In this document: piece after piece, positions 50,497 to 59,308 of the stretch
How positions within the stretch are numbered: position 1 is the first letter of the stretch
Layout of the letters: every line of letters starts with the position of its first letter
NCBI GenBank assembly: GCA_038148895.1
Contig: JBBVGQ010000001.1
Origin: Tamlana sp038148895
GTDB taxonomy: Bacteria > Bacteroidota > Bacteroidia > Flavobacteriales > Flavobacteriaceae
Reading direction: 5' to 3' (one strand)
Length of the DNA stretch: 64,000 nucleotides
The notes under the pieces: model-generated
The model's input: the letters and a program-made list of their open reading frames with translations, nothing else
Database searches by the model: none
What the model was told of the DNA's origin: nothing
Translations under genes and position numbers: made by a program

Positions 50497-52041
50497 TTAT
50501 TTCATCTTCATCAACCAATTACGCACATCAACATCTTGTTTTATAATATTTCGCAAATCTTGAATTTTTACACGTTCTTGCTCCATGGAATCCCTGTGGC
50601 GAATGGTAACAGTATCATCTTCTAAAGTATCATGATCTATAGTAATACAAAATGGCGTTCCGTTGGCATCTTGCCTTCTGTAACGTCTTCCTACGGCATC
50701 CTTTTCATCATAATCAACGTTGAAATCCCATTTTAAATCTTCAACAATTTGTCTGGCAACTTCTGGTAAACCATCTTTTTTAACCAATGGTAAAACCGCT
50801 GCTTTTACTGGTGCCAAAACACTTGGCAACTTCAACACGGTTCTGGTTGTGCCGTTTTCCAATTCTTCCTCTTGCAGGGAATTTGAAAACACGGCCAAAA
50901 ACATTCTATCCAATCCAATTGAAGTTTCCAGTACATAAGGTACATAGCTTTTATTTTCTTCAGGGTCAAAATATTGTAATTTTTTTCCCGAGTATTTTTC
51001 GTGTTGGCTTAAATCAAAATCGGTCCTTGAATGGATACCTTCAAGCTCTTTGAATCCGAATGGAAATTTAAATTCAATATCGGCAGCAGCATCAGCATAA
51101 TGCGCTAATTTTTCATGGTCGTGAAAACGGTAATTGTCTTCTCCCATACCCAAACTTAAATGCCATTTTAGTCGGGTTTCTTTCCAATGCTCATACCACT
51201 CTTGTTGTGTGCCCGGCTTAATGAAAAACTGCATTTCCATTTGCTCAAACTCGCGCATTCTAAAAATGAATTGTCTAGCAACAATTTCATTTCTAAAGGC
51301 TTTGCCAGTTTGGGCTATCCCAAAAGGAATTTTCAATCGACTTGTTTTTTGAACATTCAAAAAGTTTACAAAAATGCCTTGAGCCGTTTCGGGTCTCAAA
51401 TACAAATCCATGGCATTTTCGGCTGAAGCACCCAATTTGGTACCGAACATTAAATTGAATTGCTTTACATCGGTCCAATTTTTACTACCAGTTAATGGAT
51501 CTGCAATTTCCAATTCTTCAATCAGTGCTTTTACATCAGCTAAATCTTCATTTTCCAAAGATTTTGCCATGCGCGAAAGCGTAGTGTTTATCTTTTCTTG
51601 ATATTCTACTACACGCTGGTTTGTAGACAAAAATTGGTCTTTATCAAAAGCATCCCCAAAACGCTTTTCCGCTTTAGCTACTTCTTTGTCTATCTTGGCC
51701 TCTATCTTGGCGCAGTATTCTTCTATTAAAACATCAGCACGGTAACGTTTTTTGGAGTCTTTATTATCAATCAAAGGGTCGTTAAAGGCATCAACATGCC
51801 CCGAAGCCTTCCATGTTGTTGGGTGCATGAAAATTGCGGCATCAATTCCCACAATATTTTCATTCATCTGCACCATGGCTTTCCACCAATAGTCGCGTAT
51901 GTTTTTCTTTAGTTCAGCCCCATTTTGTGCGTAGTCGTAAACTGCACTTAATCCATCGTATATTTCGCTACTTTGGAATACGTAACCATACTCCTTTGCG
52001 TGAGAGATTACTTTTTTAAATTGATCGTCTTGATTTGCCAT
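50497..52041 (-). CDS. glyS: Glycyl-tRNA synthetase (homodimeric class II type)
   Basis: 514 residues charging tRNA-Gly. Class II motifs: AMDLYLRPETAQGIF near 214, the motif 2 loop AFRNEIVARQFIFRMREFEQME near 255 and motif 3 ETSIGLDRMFLAVF near 379; the C-terminal anticodon-binding domain follows. This is the one-subunit (alpha2, GlyQS-like) form. The minus-strand promoter element TATTTTTG is only 5 bp upstream of the ATG. Confidence 0.96.
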   Translation of the reverse strand: MANQDDQFKKVISHAKEYGYVFQSSEIYDGLSAVYDYAQNGAELKKNIRDYWWKAMVQMNENIVGIDAAIFMHPTTWKASGHVDAFNDPLIDNKDSKKRYRADVLIEEYCAKIEAKIDKEVAKAEKRFGDAFDKDQFLSTNQRVVEYQEKINTTLSRMAKSLENEDLADVKALIEELEIADPLTGSKNWTDVKQFNLMFGTKLGASAENAMDLYLRPETAQGIFVNFLNVQKTSRLKIPFGIAQTGKAFRNEIVARQFIFRMREFEQMEMQFFIKPGTQQEWYEHWKETRLKWHLSLGMGEDNYRFHDHEKLAHYADAAADIEFKFPFGFKELEGIHSRTDFDLSQHEKYSGKKLQYFDPEENKSYVPYVLETSIGLDRMFLAVFSNSLQEEELENGTTRTVLKLPSVLAPVKAAVLPLVKKDGLPEVARQIVEDLKWDFNVDYDEKDAVGRRYRRQDANGTPFCITIDHDTLEDDTVTIRHRDSMEQERVKIQDLRNIIKQDVDVRNWLMKMK

Positions 52042-52045
52042 GCTG

Positions 52046-52053
52046 CAAAAATA
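52046..52053 (-). promoter_or_regulatory. -7 element (TATTTTTG) almost touching the glyS start codon
   Basis: Perfect minus-strand TAnnTTTG ending 5 bp before the ATG. If used, the message would be leaderless or nearly so. Confidence 0.45.
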
Positions 52054-52144
52054 AAAAACCGCTTTAAACTAATGGCTTTTTAGTGAAAAATAAGTGCTGC
52101 ATTTATTTTTTATTTAAGTTTACCCTGCCAGAGTTTAAAATGAA

Positions 52145-52822
52145 ATGTTTAGGTCAGTCATCAATTTATTTTTTCCGAAAGTCTGTTATGCTTGTCAAAA
52201 TCTGTTAAACGATAACGAGTATGCCATCTGTATGGATTGTCGACATGATTTGCCTGTTACCAACTTTCATTTTGATGGCAGCGATGCCGTTGAAAAAGTA
52301 CTGTATGGACGAGCCAAAATTGAGCACGGTACAGCACTTTTTAGGTTTGAAAAAAAAGGGAAAGTACAGCAACTTATCCATAATTTAAAGTATCGGAGTT
52401 ACGAAAAAATAGGCTCTTTTCTCGGCGATTGGCTTGGTGGCGAATTAAAAACAGTTGAGGATTATCAAAACATTGATGTGGTTATTCCCGTTCCGTTGCA
52501 CAAAAAAAAATTGAAGAAACGTGGTTACAACCAAGTAGCCAAGTTTGGGCAACAAATTGCCACCGCTTTAAATGCAGAATATAAAGATGACGTTTTGATA
52601 AAAGTAACTAACACCAAATCGCAAACCATAAAAAGCCGGTTTGCCCGTTGGAACAAGAGCAACGAGTTGTTTGCCATAAATAATACCCAAAGCATAAAAA
52701 ACAAACACATTTTATTGGTGGACGATTTAATCACTACTGGCGCCACTTTAGAAGCCTGCATAAGCGTTCTTAACCAAGCCGAAAACATAAAAATTAGCAT
52801 TGCAACGATGGCAATAGCTTAA
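52145..52822 (+). CDS. ComF family phosphoribosyltransferase-like protein
   Basis: 225 residues. N-terminal zinc-ribbon cysteines C14, C17, C29, C32 (CYACQ, CMDCR), then VVIPVPLHKKKLKKRGYNQ near 119 and the PRPP-loop-like ILLVDDLITTGATLEAC near 193. ComFC homologs act in natural transformation/DNA uptake in competent bacteria, but many hosts are not known to be competent. Confidence 0.92.
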   Translation: MFRSVINLFFPKVCYACQNLLNDNEYAICMDCRHDLPVTNFHFDGSDAVEKVLYGRAKIEHGTALFRFEKKGKVQQLIHNLKYRSYEKIGSFLGDWLGGELKTVEDYQNIDVVIPVPLHKKKLKKRGYNQVAKFGQQIATALNAEYKDDVLIKVTNTKSQTIKSRFARWNKSNELFAINNTQSIKNKHILLVDDLITTGATLEACISVLNQAENIKISIATMAIA

Positions 52823-52985
52823 ACACTTGCCCGTTATATCTCTAAAAATACGTAGGTTTCTTCAGCAAGAACTGAAATTTTGTTCAAAAAAATGCAAAAT
52901 TTCATTTCACTTTAGTAACCGCTTCGCTAGTGCAAAAATTTTTTTATTCTGTTTTTTTGTGAATTTCAGAACTAAAAAATTCATG

Positions 52986-52993
52986 TACTTTTG
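52986..52993 (+). promoter_or_regulatory. -7 element (TACTTTTG) of the Ig-like lipoprotein gene
   Basis: Perfect TAnnTTTG 20 bp before the start codon. A TTTG box at 52956-52959 lies 26 bp upstream, longer than the usual 17-23 bp. Confidence 0.5.
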
Positions 52994-53013
52994 TTAAAAA
53001 TTTAAAATTGTTG

Positions 53014-54615
53014 ATGAACAAGACCCTTTCAAATTTTATTTTGGCCATTTTTATAGGTCTTATTTTTGTTAATTGTGCCAATCGAGGCCGACCAGAAGGA
53101 GGTCCAAAAGACGAAACCCCACCTAAGGTTATAAAGTCTATTCCCGAAAACTATTCCATCAATTTTAAAGCTGATGAAATTGAAATTCATTTTGATGAGT
53201 ACATCAAAATCAAAGACCTTCAAAAGCAATTGATTATTTCACCTCCCATGAACACCCAACCAAATATTACACCGTTGGGAAACGCAAGTAAATACATCAC
53301 CATAAAAATTTTCGATACCCTACAGCCTAACACCACGTATGCTTTTAATTTTGGTAATAGCATTACAGACAATAACGAGGGTAACCCCTATCCATTTTAC
53401 CGCTACGTATTTTCTACAGGAGATTATATTGATTCGTTAACTGTAAAAGGAAACATTGTTGATGCCCTTTTAAAACAACCAGAAACTTTTGTAAACGTTG
53501 CTCTTTATGAAGTGGATTCAACTTATACTGACTCTATAATTTATAAAGAAAAGCCTAAATATATAACCAATACGCTTGACAGTTTAACCACTTTTTCCAT
53601 TGAAAACATTAAAGCTGGAACCTACAAACTCATTGCGCTAAAAGATAACAATGGCGACAATAAATTTCAGCAGAAGGTTGACCAAATTGCATTTCACGAA
53701 GGGTTTATAGAAGTGCCTTCAGATAGCAGTTACACCCTGAAATTGTTTAAGGAAAATTTGGACTTTAACGCTACTAGGCCCAAATTGATAACTGGAGAAA
53801 AAATTGCTTTTGGCTATGAAGGCAGTTATGAAGATATGAAAATAAAAATCCTTTCTGAAACACCAGAGGATTTTACATACCGCATTACCAAGGATGAAAA
53901 AACCGATTCGTTGATGTATTGGTACAAGCCGAGATTACAGGTAGATTCGCTTAATTTTAATGTGTCACACCTCAACTTTGAAAAAGATTTTACGGTTAAA
54001 ATTAGCGAACAAAAACGAGACTCCCTGACCATAAAAATACTTCCTTCAAGCAATATTGGCATTGATGAAAACCTTAAAATAATTGGCAGTACACCATTTA
54101 TAAAATTCGATAGGTCGAAGATTTCAATCATGGACAAAGATTCGACATTTGTAGATTTTAATTCATCTTTTGATAGCATCACCAATACCTATGCGTTAAG
54201 TTTTGATAAAACAGAGGAGAATGCTTACAAGATTCAAATGCTCCCGGAAGCTTTTGTAGGCTTTTTTGATAAGACAAACGACACCATAAATGTTTCTTTA
54301 AGAACCCAAAAAGCATCGGACTTTGGTTATGTAAGATTTACTTTGGTTAATGCTAAATATCCACTCATAATTCAATTAACTGACAAAAGTGGCAAAGTTC
54401 AAAATGAAACCTATGCCAATGAAGAAGGCCCAATTGATTTTTTAAATTTAAGTCCGGGCACATATTCCATTAGGGTAATCCACGATACCAACGGCAACAA
54501 AAAATTTGATACGGGCAATTATTTGAAAAAAATGCAACCTGAAAAGGCAAGTTATTTTCAGGATGTTGAAATTAGAGCAGACTGGGGAATTCAAGAAACC
54601 CTTCAGTTTAATTAA
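53014..54615 (+). CDS. Ig-like domain lipoprotein
   Basis: 533 residues from ATG 53014 (two in-frame TTG codons lie just before it). Lipobox FVNC (Cys20) in the signal peptide MNKTLSNFILAIFIGLIFVNC. After the linker RGRPEGGPKDETPPKV comes a bacterial Ig-like/SbsA domain (residues ~35-130, VIKSIPENYSINFKADEIEIHFDEYIK ...), then beta-rich segments with SPGTYSIRVIHDTNGNKKFDTGNY near the C-terminus. A surface or periplasmic structural lipoprotein; function unknown. Confidence 0.82.
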   Translation: MNKTLSNFILAIFIGLIFVNCANRGRPEGGPKDETPPKVIKSIPENYSINFKADEIEIHFDEYIKIKDLQKQLIISPPMNTQPNITPLGNASKYITIKIFDTLQPNTTYAFNFGNSITDNNEGNPYPFYRYVFSTGDYIDSLTVKGNIVDALLKQPETFVNVALYEVDSTYTDSIIYKEKPKYITNTLDSLTTFSIENIKAGTYKLIALKDNNGDNKFQQKVDQIAFHEGFIEVPSDSSYTLKLFKENLDFNATRPKLITGEKIAFGYEGSYEDMKIKILSETPEDFTYRITKDEKTDSLMYWYKPRLQVDSLNFNVSHLNFEKDFTVKISEQKRDSLTIKILPSSNIGIDENLKIIGSTPFIKFDRSKISIMDKDSTFVDFNSSFDSITNTYALSFDKTEENAYKIQMLPEAFVGFFDKTNDTINVSLRTQKASDFGYVRFTLVNAKYPLIIQLTDKSGKVQNETYANEEGPIDFLNLSPGTYSIRVIHDTNGNKKFDTGNYLKKMQPEKASYFQDVEIRADWGIQETLQFN

Positions 54616-55387
54616 TCTTGAAACTGTCTATATCGTTTAAGAATTTTAGTTTATTCCTATAAGCTTCAATATGCCTTTGCTCAAGTGTTGCTATTTTGAT
54701 GCCATCTTCAAAAGGTTTAAAATTGGCTATTGAATTTCCCAAAACATCGTAGGCTCCGGAATGGCCTGAATATTCAATATTTATTCCATCAATGCCAACC
54801 CTGTTCACACCAATGCAATAGCACATATTTTCAATGGCCCTTGCCTGCAATAAAGTATCCCAAGCATTTATGCGCGGTTTTGGCCAATTGGCCACATAGA
54901 TTAAAACATCATAATCTTCAACATTTCTTGCCCACACCGGAAAACGCAAATCGTAACAAACCATTGGGCAGATTTTCCAGCCTTTATAATCAATAATCAC
55001 TTTATCTGAACCTGCAGTAAAGGTCTTTTCCTCTCCTGCCAAAGTAAACGTATGGCGCTTGTTATAAAATGATACTTTCCCTGATGGTTCTACAAAAAGA
55101 AAGCGGTTATAAAATTTGCCTTCCTCTGAAATGATAATGCTCCCTGAAATTGCAGCGTTCGTTTGGGAAGCTAGTTCTTTCATCCAAGCAATAGTTTCAC
55201 CTTGCATGGATTCCGCAACCTTATCGGCATTCATGGTAAAACCCGTGGTGAACATTTCAGGTAGAACAATAACATCAACATATTCTGTAATGCTTTGAAT
55301 CTTTTTTGAAAAGTTTTCCCTGTTTTTTTCTGGGTTTTCCCAAACTAAATCCGATTGGATTAACGCTATTTTGATCTGGCTTTGCAC
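54608..55387 (-). CDS. Omega-amidase-like carbon-nitrogen hydrolase
   Basis: Nitrilase-superfamily enzyme with the Glu-Lys-Cys triad in LPEMFTTGF (Glu), YNKRHTF (Lys) and CYDLRFP (Cys). Closest to YafV/Nit2-type omega-amidases, which hydrolyse 2-oxoglutaramate or 2-oxosuccinamate. I chose GTG at 55387 (259 residues, N-terminus MQSQIKIALIQSDLVWENPE); the longer ATG frame from 55468 adds 27 basic residues overlapping the next gene and unlike the family. The methionine aminotransferase gene is two genes upstream, as expected for transaminase/omega-amidase coupling. The 3' end overlaps the Ig-like lipoprotein gene by 8 bp. Confidence 0.88.
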   Translation of the reverse strand: MQSQIKIALIQSDLVWENPEKNRENFSKKIQSITEYVDVIVLPEMFTTGFTMNADKVAESMQGETIAWMKELASQTNAAISGSIIISEEGKFYNRFLFVEPSGKVSFYNKRHTFTLAGEEKTFTAGSDKVIIDYKGWKICPMVCYDLRFPVWARNVEDYDVLIYVANWPKPRINAWDTLLQARAIENMCYCIGVNRVGIDGINIEYSGHSGAYDVLGNSIANFKPFEDGIKIATLEQRHIEAYRNKLKFLNDIDSFKIN

Positions 55388-55397
55388 TTTTAATATG

Positions 55398-55865
55398 TTA
55401 TAATTTCTTTTTAGCCTTCTCACTTTGGGCTTTAAACTTATCAATTTTTTCAAGCCATTTTTCTTCATCTTCAGGAGACAATTTACCTTTCTTTTTCAAT
55501 TTATCGTAATTTTTTTGAGCTGACCCATATTTTTTGGTTGATTTTTGAAAATCAGATTGCGCTTTTTTCTTCTTCTTTAATGCCTTTTCAGCCTTTTTTT
55601 GTTTCTTTTCTGCACTTTTTTGGCTTTTCTCAGCCATTTTTAATCTTTTTTCAACTTTTTCAGCTTCTTTAATTTGGCCTCTCTTTACAATTGCAGCATG
55701 ATTGATTTTTTCTTTCAATTCAACTGATAAATCATCGGTGGCATCTATTCCATTCTTAAGGATGCGTTCATCTTTTACCTCATAGTTAATACCATCAACA
55801 GATACTTCTTGGGCACAAATCGTGAAACCTAAACCCCCAAATAACAATATCATTAAAAATCTCAT
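55398..55865 (-). CDS. Secreted Lys-rich coiled-coil protein, unknown function
   Basis: 155 residues from ATG 55865 (an ATG ten codons upstream at 55895 precedes a less plausible N-terminus). Signal peptide MRFLMILLFGGLGFTICAQ, then a short globular part (VSVDGINYEVKDERILKNG) and a long Lys/Glu/Ala coiled coil (AEKSQKSAEKKQKKAEKALK). I do not recognise a family. It lies between the omega-amidase and the aminotransferase gene; with about 10 bp to the former it may be co-transcribed. Confidence 0.65.
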   Translation of the reverse strand: MRFLMILLFGGLGFTICAQEVSVDGINYEVKDERILKNGIDATDDLSVELKEKINHAAIVKRGQIKEAEKVEKRLKMAEKSQKSAEKKQKKAEKALKKKKKAQSDFQKSTKKYGSAQKNYDKLKKKGKLSPEDEEKWLEKIDKFKAQSEKAKKKL

Positions 55866-55923
55866 AATCGTAATTTTAAAAGTTAAACTTGTCATTTAGA
55901 CACTAAAAGATATAAAAAGTAAC

Positions 55924-57069
55924 TTATATTTTATTTAGAATTTCGGCCGCTTTTTTTAGGGTATCTTCCGTTTTCGCAAAACAAAACCGCAGCACTTTAT
56001 TATCTAGATTATTTGTATTGAAAACCGACATAGGGATGGACGCTAGCCCATTTTCAATGGTCAATCTTTTGGCATAATCCACATCGTACTCTTCGGTGAT
56101 TTCAGAATAATCCAAAACCTGAAAATACGATCCTTTTGAAGGTGTAAATTTAAATCTTGATTCTTTTATTAAACTTAAAAACAAATCCCTTTTTTCTTGA
56201 TAAAACTGTGGCAAATGCAAGTAATGATTGGGTTCTTGCATATATTCGGCAATACCTTTTTGGGTGGGATGGTGAATACAAAACACATTAAACTGGTGCA
56301 CTTTTAAGAATTCGTCAATCAACTCCTTTGGTCCACAACAATAACCTACACGCCAACCTGTGTTGTGAAAGGTTTTACAAAACGATGACACCACAAAACC
56401 TCTGGCTTTTAAACCTGGAAACAGACAGGCACTTTGGTGCTTTTCCCCATCGTAAATCATGTGCTCGTATACCTCATCGCTCAACACAATAATATTTGTG
56501 TTTTTTGTGAGCTCTTCAAGTTGCAACATGTCAGACTTTGAAAAAATTGTCCCTGATGGATTGTGGGGCGAATTAATGATTATCATTTTGGTGCGCTCAT
56601 TAATTTTCGCTTTCACCATGTTCCAATCCACCTTAAAATTGTTAGAAGCATCCAATTGAATAGGCACAGAAATTCCGCCATTTAGCTCCACATTAGGTTC
56701 GTAACTGTCATAGGCTGGTTTAAAAACAATGACCTCGTCACCAGATTTTACAAATGTTGAAATAATGGTGAAAATGGCTTGAGTTGCACCAGCTGTAACT
56801 ACAATTTCGGTTTCAGGGTGGTAACTTTCATTATAAACCAATTCGGTTTTTTTAGCAATCGCTTCACGAAGCTCTAAATTTCCACGCATCGGCGCATAAT
56901 GGTTATATCCCGAATTCATGGCTTTACTCACCAAATCGATTAGTTTTTGGTCACTTTTAAAATTAGGAAAGCCTTGTGATAAATTAATGGCATTGTGCTT
57001 TGCTGCCAAAGCGCTCATAATTGAAAATATAGTGGTTCCAACATGTGGAAGTTTAGACGAATGTTGCAT
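55924..57069 (-). CDS. Methionine aminotransferase/PLP-dependent aminotransferase (YbdL-like)
   Basis: Fold-type I aminotransferase, 381 residues. PLP-Lys is in SSFCKTFHNTGWRVGYC near residue 232, with NSPHNPSG near 165 and LSDEVYEHM near 198. The N-terminus SKLPHVGTTIFSIMSALAAKHNAINLSQGFPNF is typical of YbdL/kynurenine-glutamine transaminase enzymes, which use glutamine as amino donor to 4-methylthio-2-oxobutanoate. With the omega-amidase, it gives an irreversible transamination unit. Confidence 0.9.
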   Translation of the reverse strand: MQHSSKLPHVGTTIFSIMSALAAKHNAINLSQGFPNFKSDQKLIDLVSKAMNSGYNHYAPMRGNLELREAIAKKTELVYNESYHPETEIVVTAGATQAIFTIISTFVKSGDEVIVFKPAYDSYEPNVELNGGISVPIQLDASNNFKVDWNMVKAKINERTKMIIINSPHNPSGTIFSKSDMLQLEELTKNTNIIVLSDEVYEHMIYDGEKHQSACLFPGLKARGFVVSSFCKTFHNTGWRVGYCCGPKELIDEFLKVHQFNVFCIHHPTQKGIAEYMQEPNHYLHLPQFYQEKRDLFLSLIKESRFKFTPSKGSYFQVLDYSEITEEYDVDYAKRLTIENGLASIPMSVFNTNNLDNKVLRFCFAKTEDTLKKAAEILNKI

Positions 57070-57079
57070 ACTTGTAAAG

Positions 57080-58306
57080 TTATGAATCTAAAACGAAACG
57101 TTCAGTCGCCATTTCACTAATTCTATCGCCAATAGCCAGACATGCTGTTGCCGCAGGCGATGGAGCGTTTAAAACATGTATGCTCCTTTCTTTATATTCA
57201 ATCCTAAAATCGTCTTGCATCTTGCCGTCTTCTTTTAGCAGCATCGCGCGGACCCCTGCTCTTCCGGGTTCAATATCCTCCATAGTTAAAGACGGAATTA
57301 AACGCTGCAAGGTTTTTAGAAATAGTTTTTTTGAAAATGCCCGTCGATATTCATTAATAGCAAATTTGGTGTGGTTAAATAACAGGTTCCATGTTCCGGA
57401 ATAAGATAGCGCATCCAACGTGTCTTTTATGTTGAAATCGGTTTTATTGTACCCTTCTCTTTTAAACGTTAAAACCGCATTCGGACCACATTCCACATCG
57501 CCATTAACCATCCGCGTGAAATGAACACCAAGAAATGGAAATGCAGGATTCGGCATTGGATAAATTAAGTTTTTAACCTTTACTTTGGCTTGTTCCGTTA
57601 AATTATAATAATCGCCCCGAAAACCGACCACTTTTTCTTTGAGTTTTACATTGTCTTTTTTCGCCAGCCTATCGGCTTGCAACCCACCACAAAAAATGAC
57701 ATGCTTTGTTTTGTACTTATTTTTTGATGTTATTATCGTGCTTGTTTCAGCTTCATGGACGCAATCCACAACCTTTTCACTTAAGACAATTTTGCTTTTT
57801 GATTGTTTGGCTAAAACCAATTCCGCTAATTTCTCGGTGGTTCCTCTAAAATCAACTATGCCTGTACATGGCACCCAAATGCCTCCAATGCTGTTTACAA
57901 AAGGCTCAATTTCTTTTAACTGACTGGCATTAATTTTTTCAATGCCTTCAGTATTGTTTGCCAAACCGTTTTGAAAAATTTTGTCCATAAAGGGCAATTC
58001 AGACTCCTCAACTGCCGCCACAACCTTGCCACAAACGTCGTGTTTAATACCGTATTCCCTTGCAAACTTTACCAATTGCTTTCGGCCATCAACACAGTTT
58101 TTTGCTTTGGCAGAACCTGGTTTATAGTATAATCCAGAGTGTATAACCCCAGAATTATTGCCCGTTTGGTGTGCGGCCAATTCATTTTCTTTTTCAATGA
58201 GCAACAAGTGTAAATGCGGATATTTCAGCTGAAGTTTATAAGCCGTTGCAGCACCCACAATGCCTCCGCCAACAATAGTAATATCATATAATTTTTGTGC
58301 TTTCAA
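57080..58306 (-). CDS. lhgO: L-2-hydroxyglutarate oxidase
   Basis: FAD-dependent oxidase/dehydrogenase of 408 residues converting L-2-hydroxyglutarate to 2-oxoglutarate. Dinucleotide-binding motif VGGGIVGAATAYKL at 12-25, HQTGNNSGVIHSGLYY near 46, and EPGRAGVRAMLL near 343 are typical of the DAO-type LhgO family. It starts 10 bp upstream of the aminotransferase start (same strand). Confidence 0.94.
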   Translation of the reverse strand: MKAQKLYDITIVGGGIVGAATAYKLQLKYPHLHLLLIEKENELAAHQTGNNSGVIHSGLYYKPGSAKAKNCVDGRKQLVKFAREYGIKHDVCGKVVAAVEESELPFMDKIFQNGLANNTEGIEKINASQLKEIEPFVNSIGGIWVPCTGIVDFRGTTEKLAELVLAKQSKSKIVLSEKVVDCVHEAETSTIITSKNKYKTKHVIFCGGLQADRLAKKDNVKLKEKVVGFRGDYYNLTEQAKVKVKNLIYPMPNPAFPFLGVHFTRMVNGDVECGPNAVLTFKREGYNKTDFNIKDTLDALSYSGTWNLLFNHTKFAINEYRRAFSKKLFLKTLQRLIPSLTMEDIEPGRAGVRAMLLKEDGKMQDDFRIEYKERSIHVLNAPSPAATACLAIGDRISEMATERFVLDS

Positions 58307-58380
58307 AAAAGACCTTTTTACCTTATGAAGATAAGATTATTTTCTCCTATTTTGAATTATTTAAGCTTAACAAAATGACA

Positions 58381-58412
58381 AAAAAAAGCCTTGAATCTAT
58401 TCAAGGCTTTTA
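58381..58412. terminator. Terminator downstream of the Zn-metallopeptidase gene
   Basis: AAAAGCCTTGAA (58384-58395), loop TCTA, TTCAAGGCTTTT (58400-58411). On the minus strand it follows the peptidase stop by 19 bp. Confidence 0.88.
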
Positions 58413-58430
58413 ATTAAAAGTTTTTCAGAT

Positions 58431-59126
58431 TTAATCCCTGCCACCAAATACTTGAAGCGCCCAGTATAACAAGTTAGCCAAAGCACCTATGGCTGCAACC
58501 AAATATGTTCTCGCTGCCCATTTTAAGGCATCCTCGGAACCAGCATATTCCTCTGGCGATACCATGTTTCTATTTTTCAACCATGCCAACGCCCTATTGC
58601 TTGCATCATACTCAACAGGAAGCGTAATAAAACTAAATAAAGTAGCAAATCCCATAAATGCCACACCAGCGGCAGCTACCCACCAGCCTAATCCGAGACC
58701 AGCAGCTCCACCTAAAATTAAGCCACCAATGATCAACCATTGAGACATTCCGGATGTTATACTAACGATGGGCACTAAGGCCGAGCGCATTTGCAACCAT
58801 TGATATGCTTTTGCATGTTGAACCGCATGACCACATTCGTGTGCCGCTACAGCAGCAGCAGCTGCATTACGTTGGTTATAGACAGCTTCGCTTAAATTTA
58901 CTGTTTTATTCTTTGGATTGTAATGATCAGTCAACTGTCCTGGGGTCGAGATAACCTCAACATCGTAGATGCCATTATCTGACAGCATTTTTTCCGCAAT
59001 TTCTTTACCGCTCATCCCATTACGAAGCTGAACTTTTGAATATTTTTCAAACTTTCGCTTCAATGTATTACTCACCATCCAACTTACGAGTGCAATGGCT
59101 CCAATTAATATATAATATCCTAGCAT
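58431..59126 (-). CDS. Zinc metallopeptidase (YugP family), membrane protein
   Basis: 231 residues with an N-terminal helix (~3-20) and two to three further helices after residue 120. HECGH at 96-100 is the zinc-binding HExxH motif. Length matches YugP-like neutral zinc metallopeptidases. The substrate is not known. A perfect palindrome lies 106 bp upstream of the start. Confidence 0.92.
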   Translation of the reverse strand: MLGYYILIGAIALVSWMVSNTLKRKFEKYSKVQLRNGMSGKEIAEKMLSDNGIYDVEVISTPGQLTDHYNPKNKTVNLSEAVYNQRNAAAAAVAAHECGHAVQHAKAYQWLQMRSALVPIVSITSGMSQWLIIGGLILGGAAGLGLGWWVAAAGVAFMGFATLFSFITLPVEYDASNRALAWLKNRNMVSPEEYAGSEDALKWAARTYLVAAIGALANLLYWALQVFGGRD

Positions 59127-59231
59127 TTGTTTTTCTTTTTTAAAATTTAACTTGAACTAAATATAACAAAAATAACGCCATTTAATCTGGTATGATATTA
59201 TGTCAGTATTTAAAATTGTGTTAAAATTAAC

Positions 59232-59247
59232 ATCCTGATTTCAGGAT
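59232..59247. promoter_or_regulatory. Perfect palindrome upstream of the Zn-peptidase gene
   Basis: ATCCTGA-TT-TCAGGAT, 7-bp arms with a 2-nt spacer. No T-run follows on either strand in the right position, so it may be a protein-binding site rather than a terminator. It is next to the ald terminator. Confidence 0.3.
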
Positions 59248-59250
59248 AAT

Positions 59251-59290
59251 AAAAAAAAACGGAAAACCTTATTGAAGGCATTCCGTTTTT
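59251..59290. terminator. Terminator of ald
   Basis: AAAAACGGAA / TTCCGTTTTT arms with an inner CCTT/AAGG pairing (59266-59277). Located right after the ald stop on the minus strand. Confidence 0.85.
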
Positions 59291-59308
59291 AAAACAGTTT
59301 ATTTCTTG

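Noticed and set aside
54608..55468. The longer omega-amidase reading frame starting at ATG 55468.
   Set aside because: The additional 27 residues are highly basic, overlap the neighbouring coiled-coil gene by about 70 bp and have no counterpart in the family; GTG 55387 gives the expected N-terminus.
59191..59205. A sequence resembling the rnf/kor/nifJ site (minus strand TGACATAATATCATA) upstream of the Zn-peptidase gene.
   Set aside because: It is 15 nt rather than 14, with an extra T, and there is no TAnnTTTA-like element 21 bp downstream on the minus strand.
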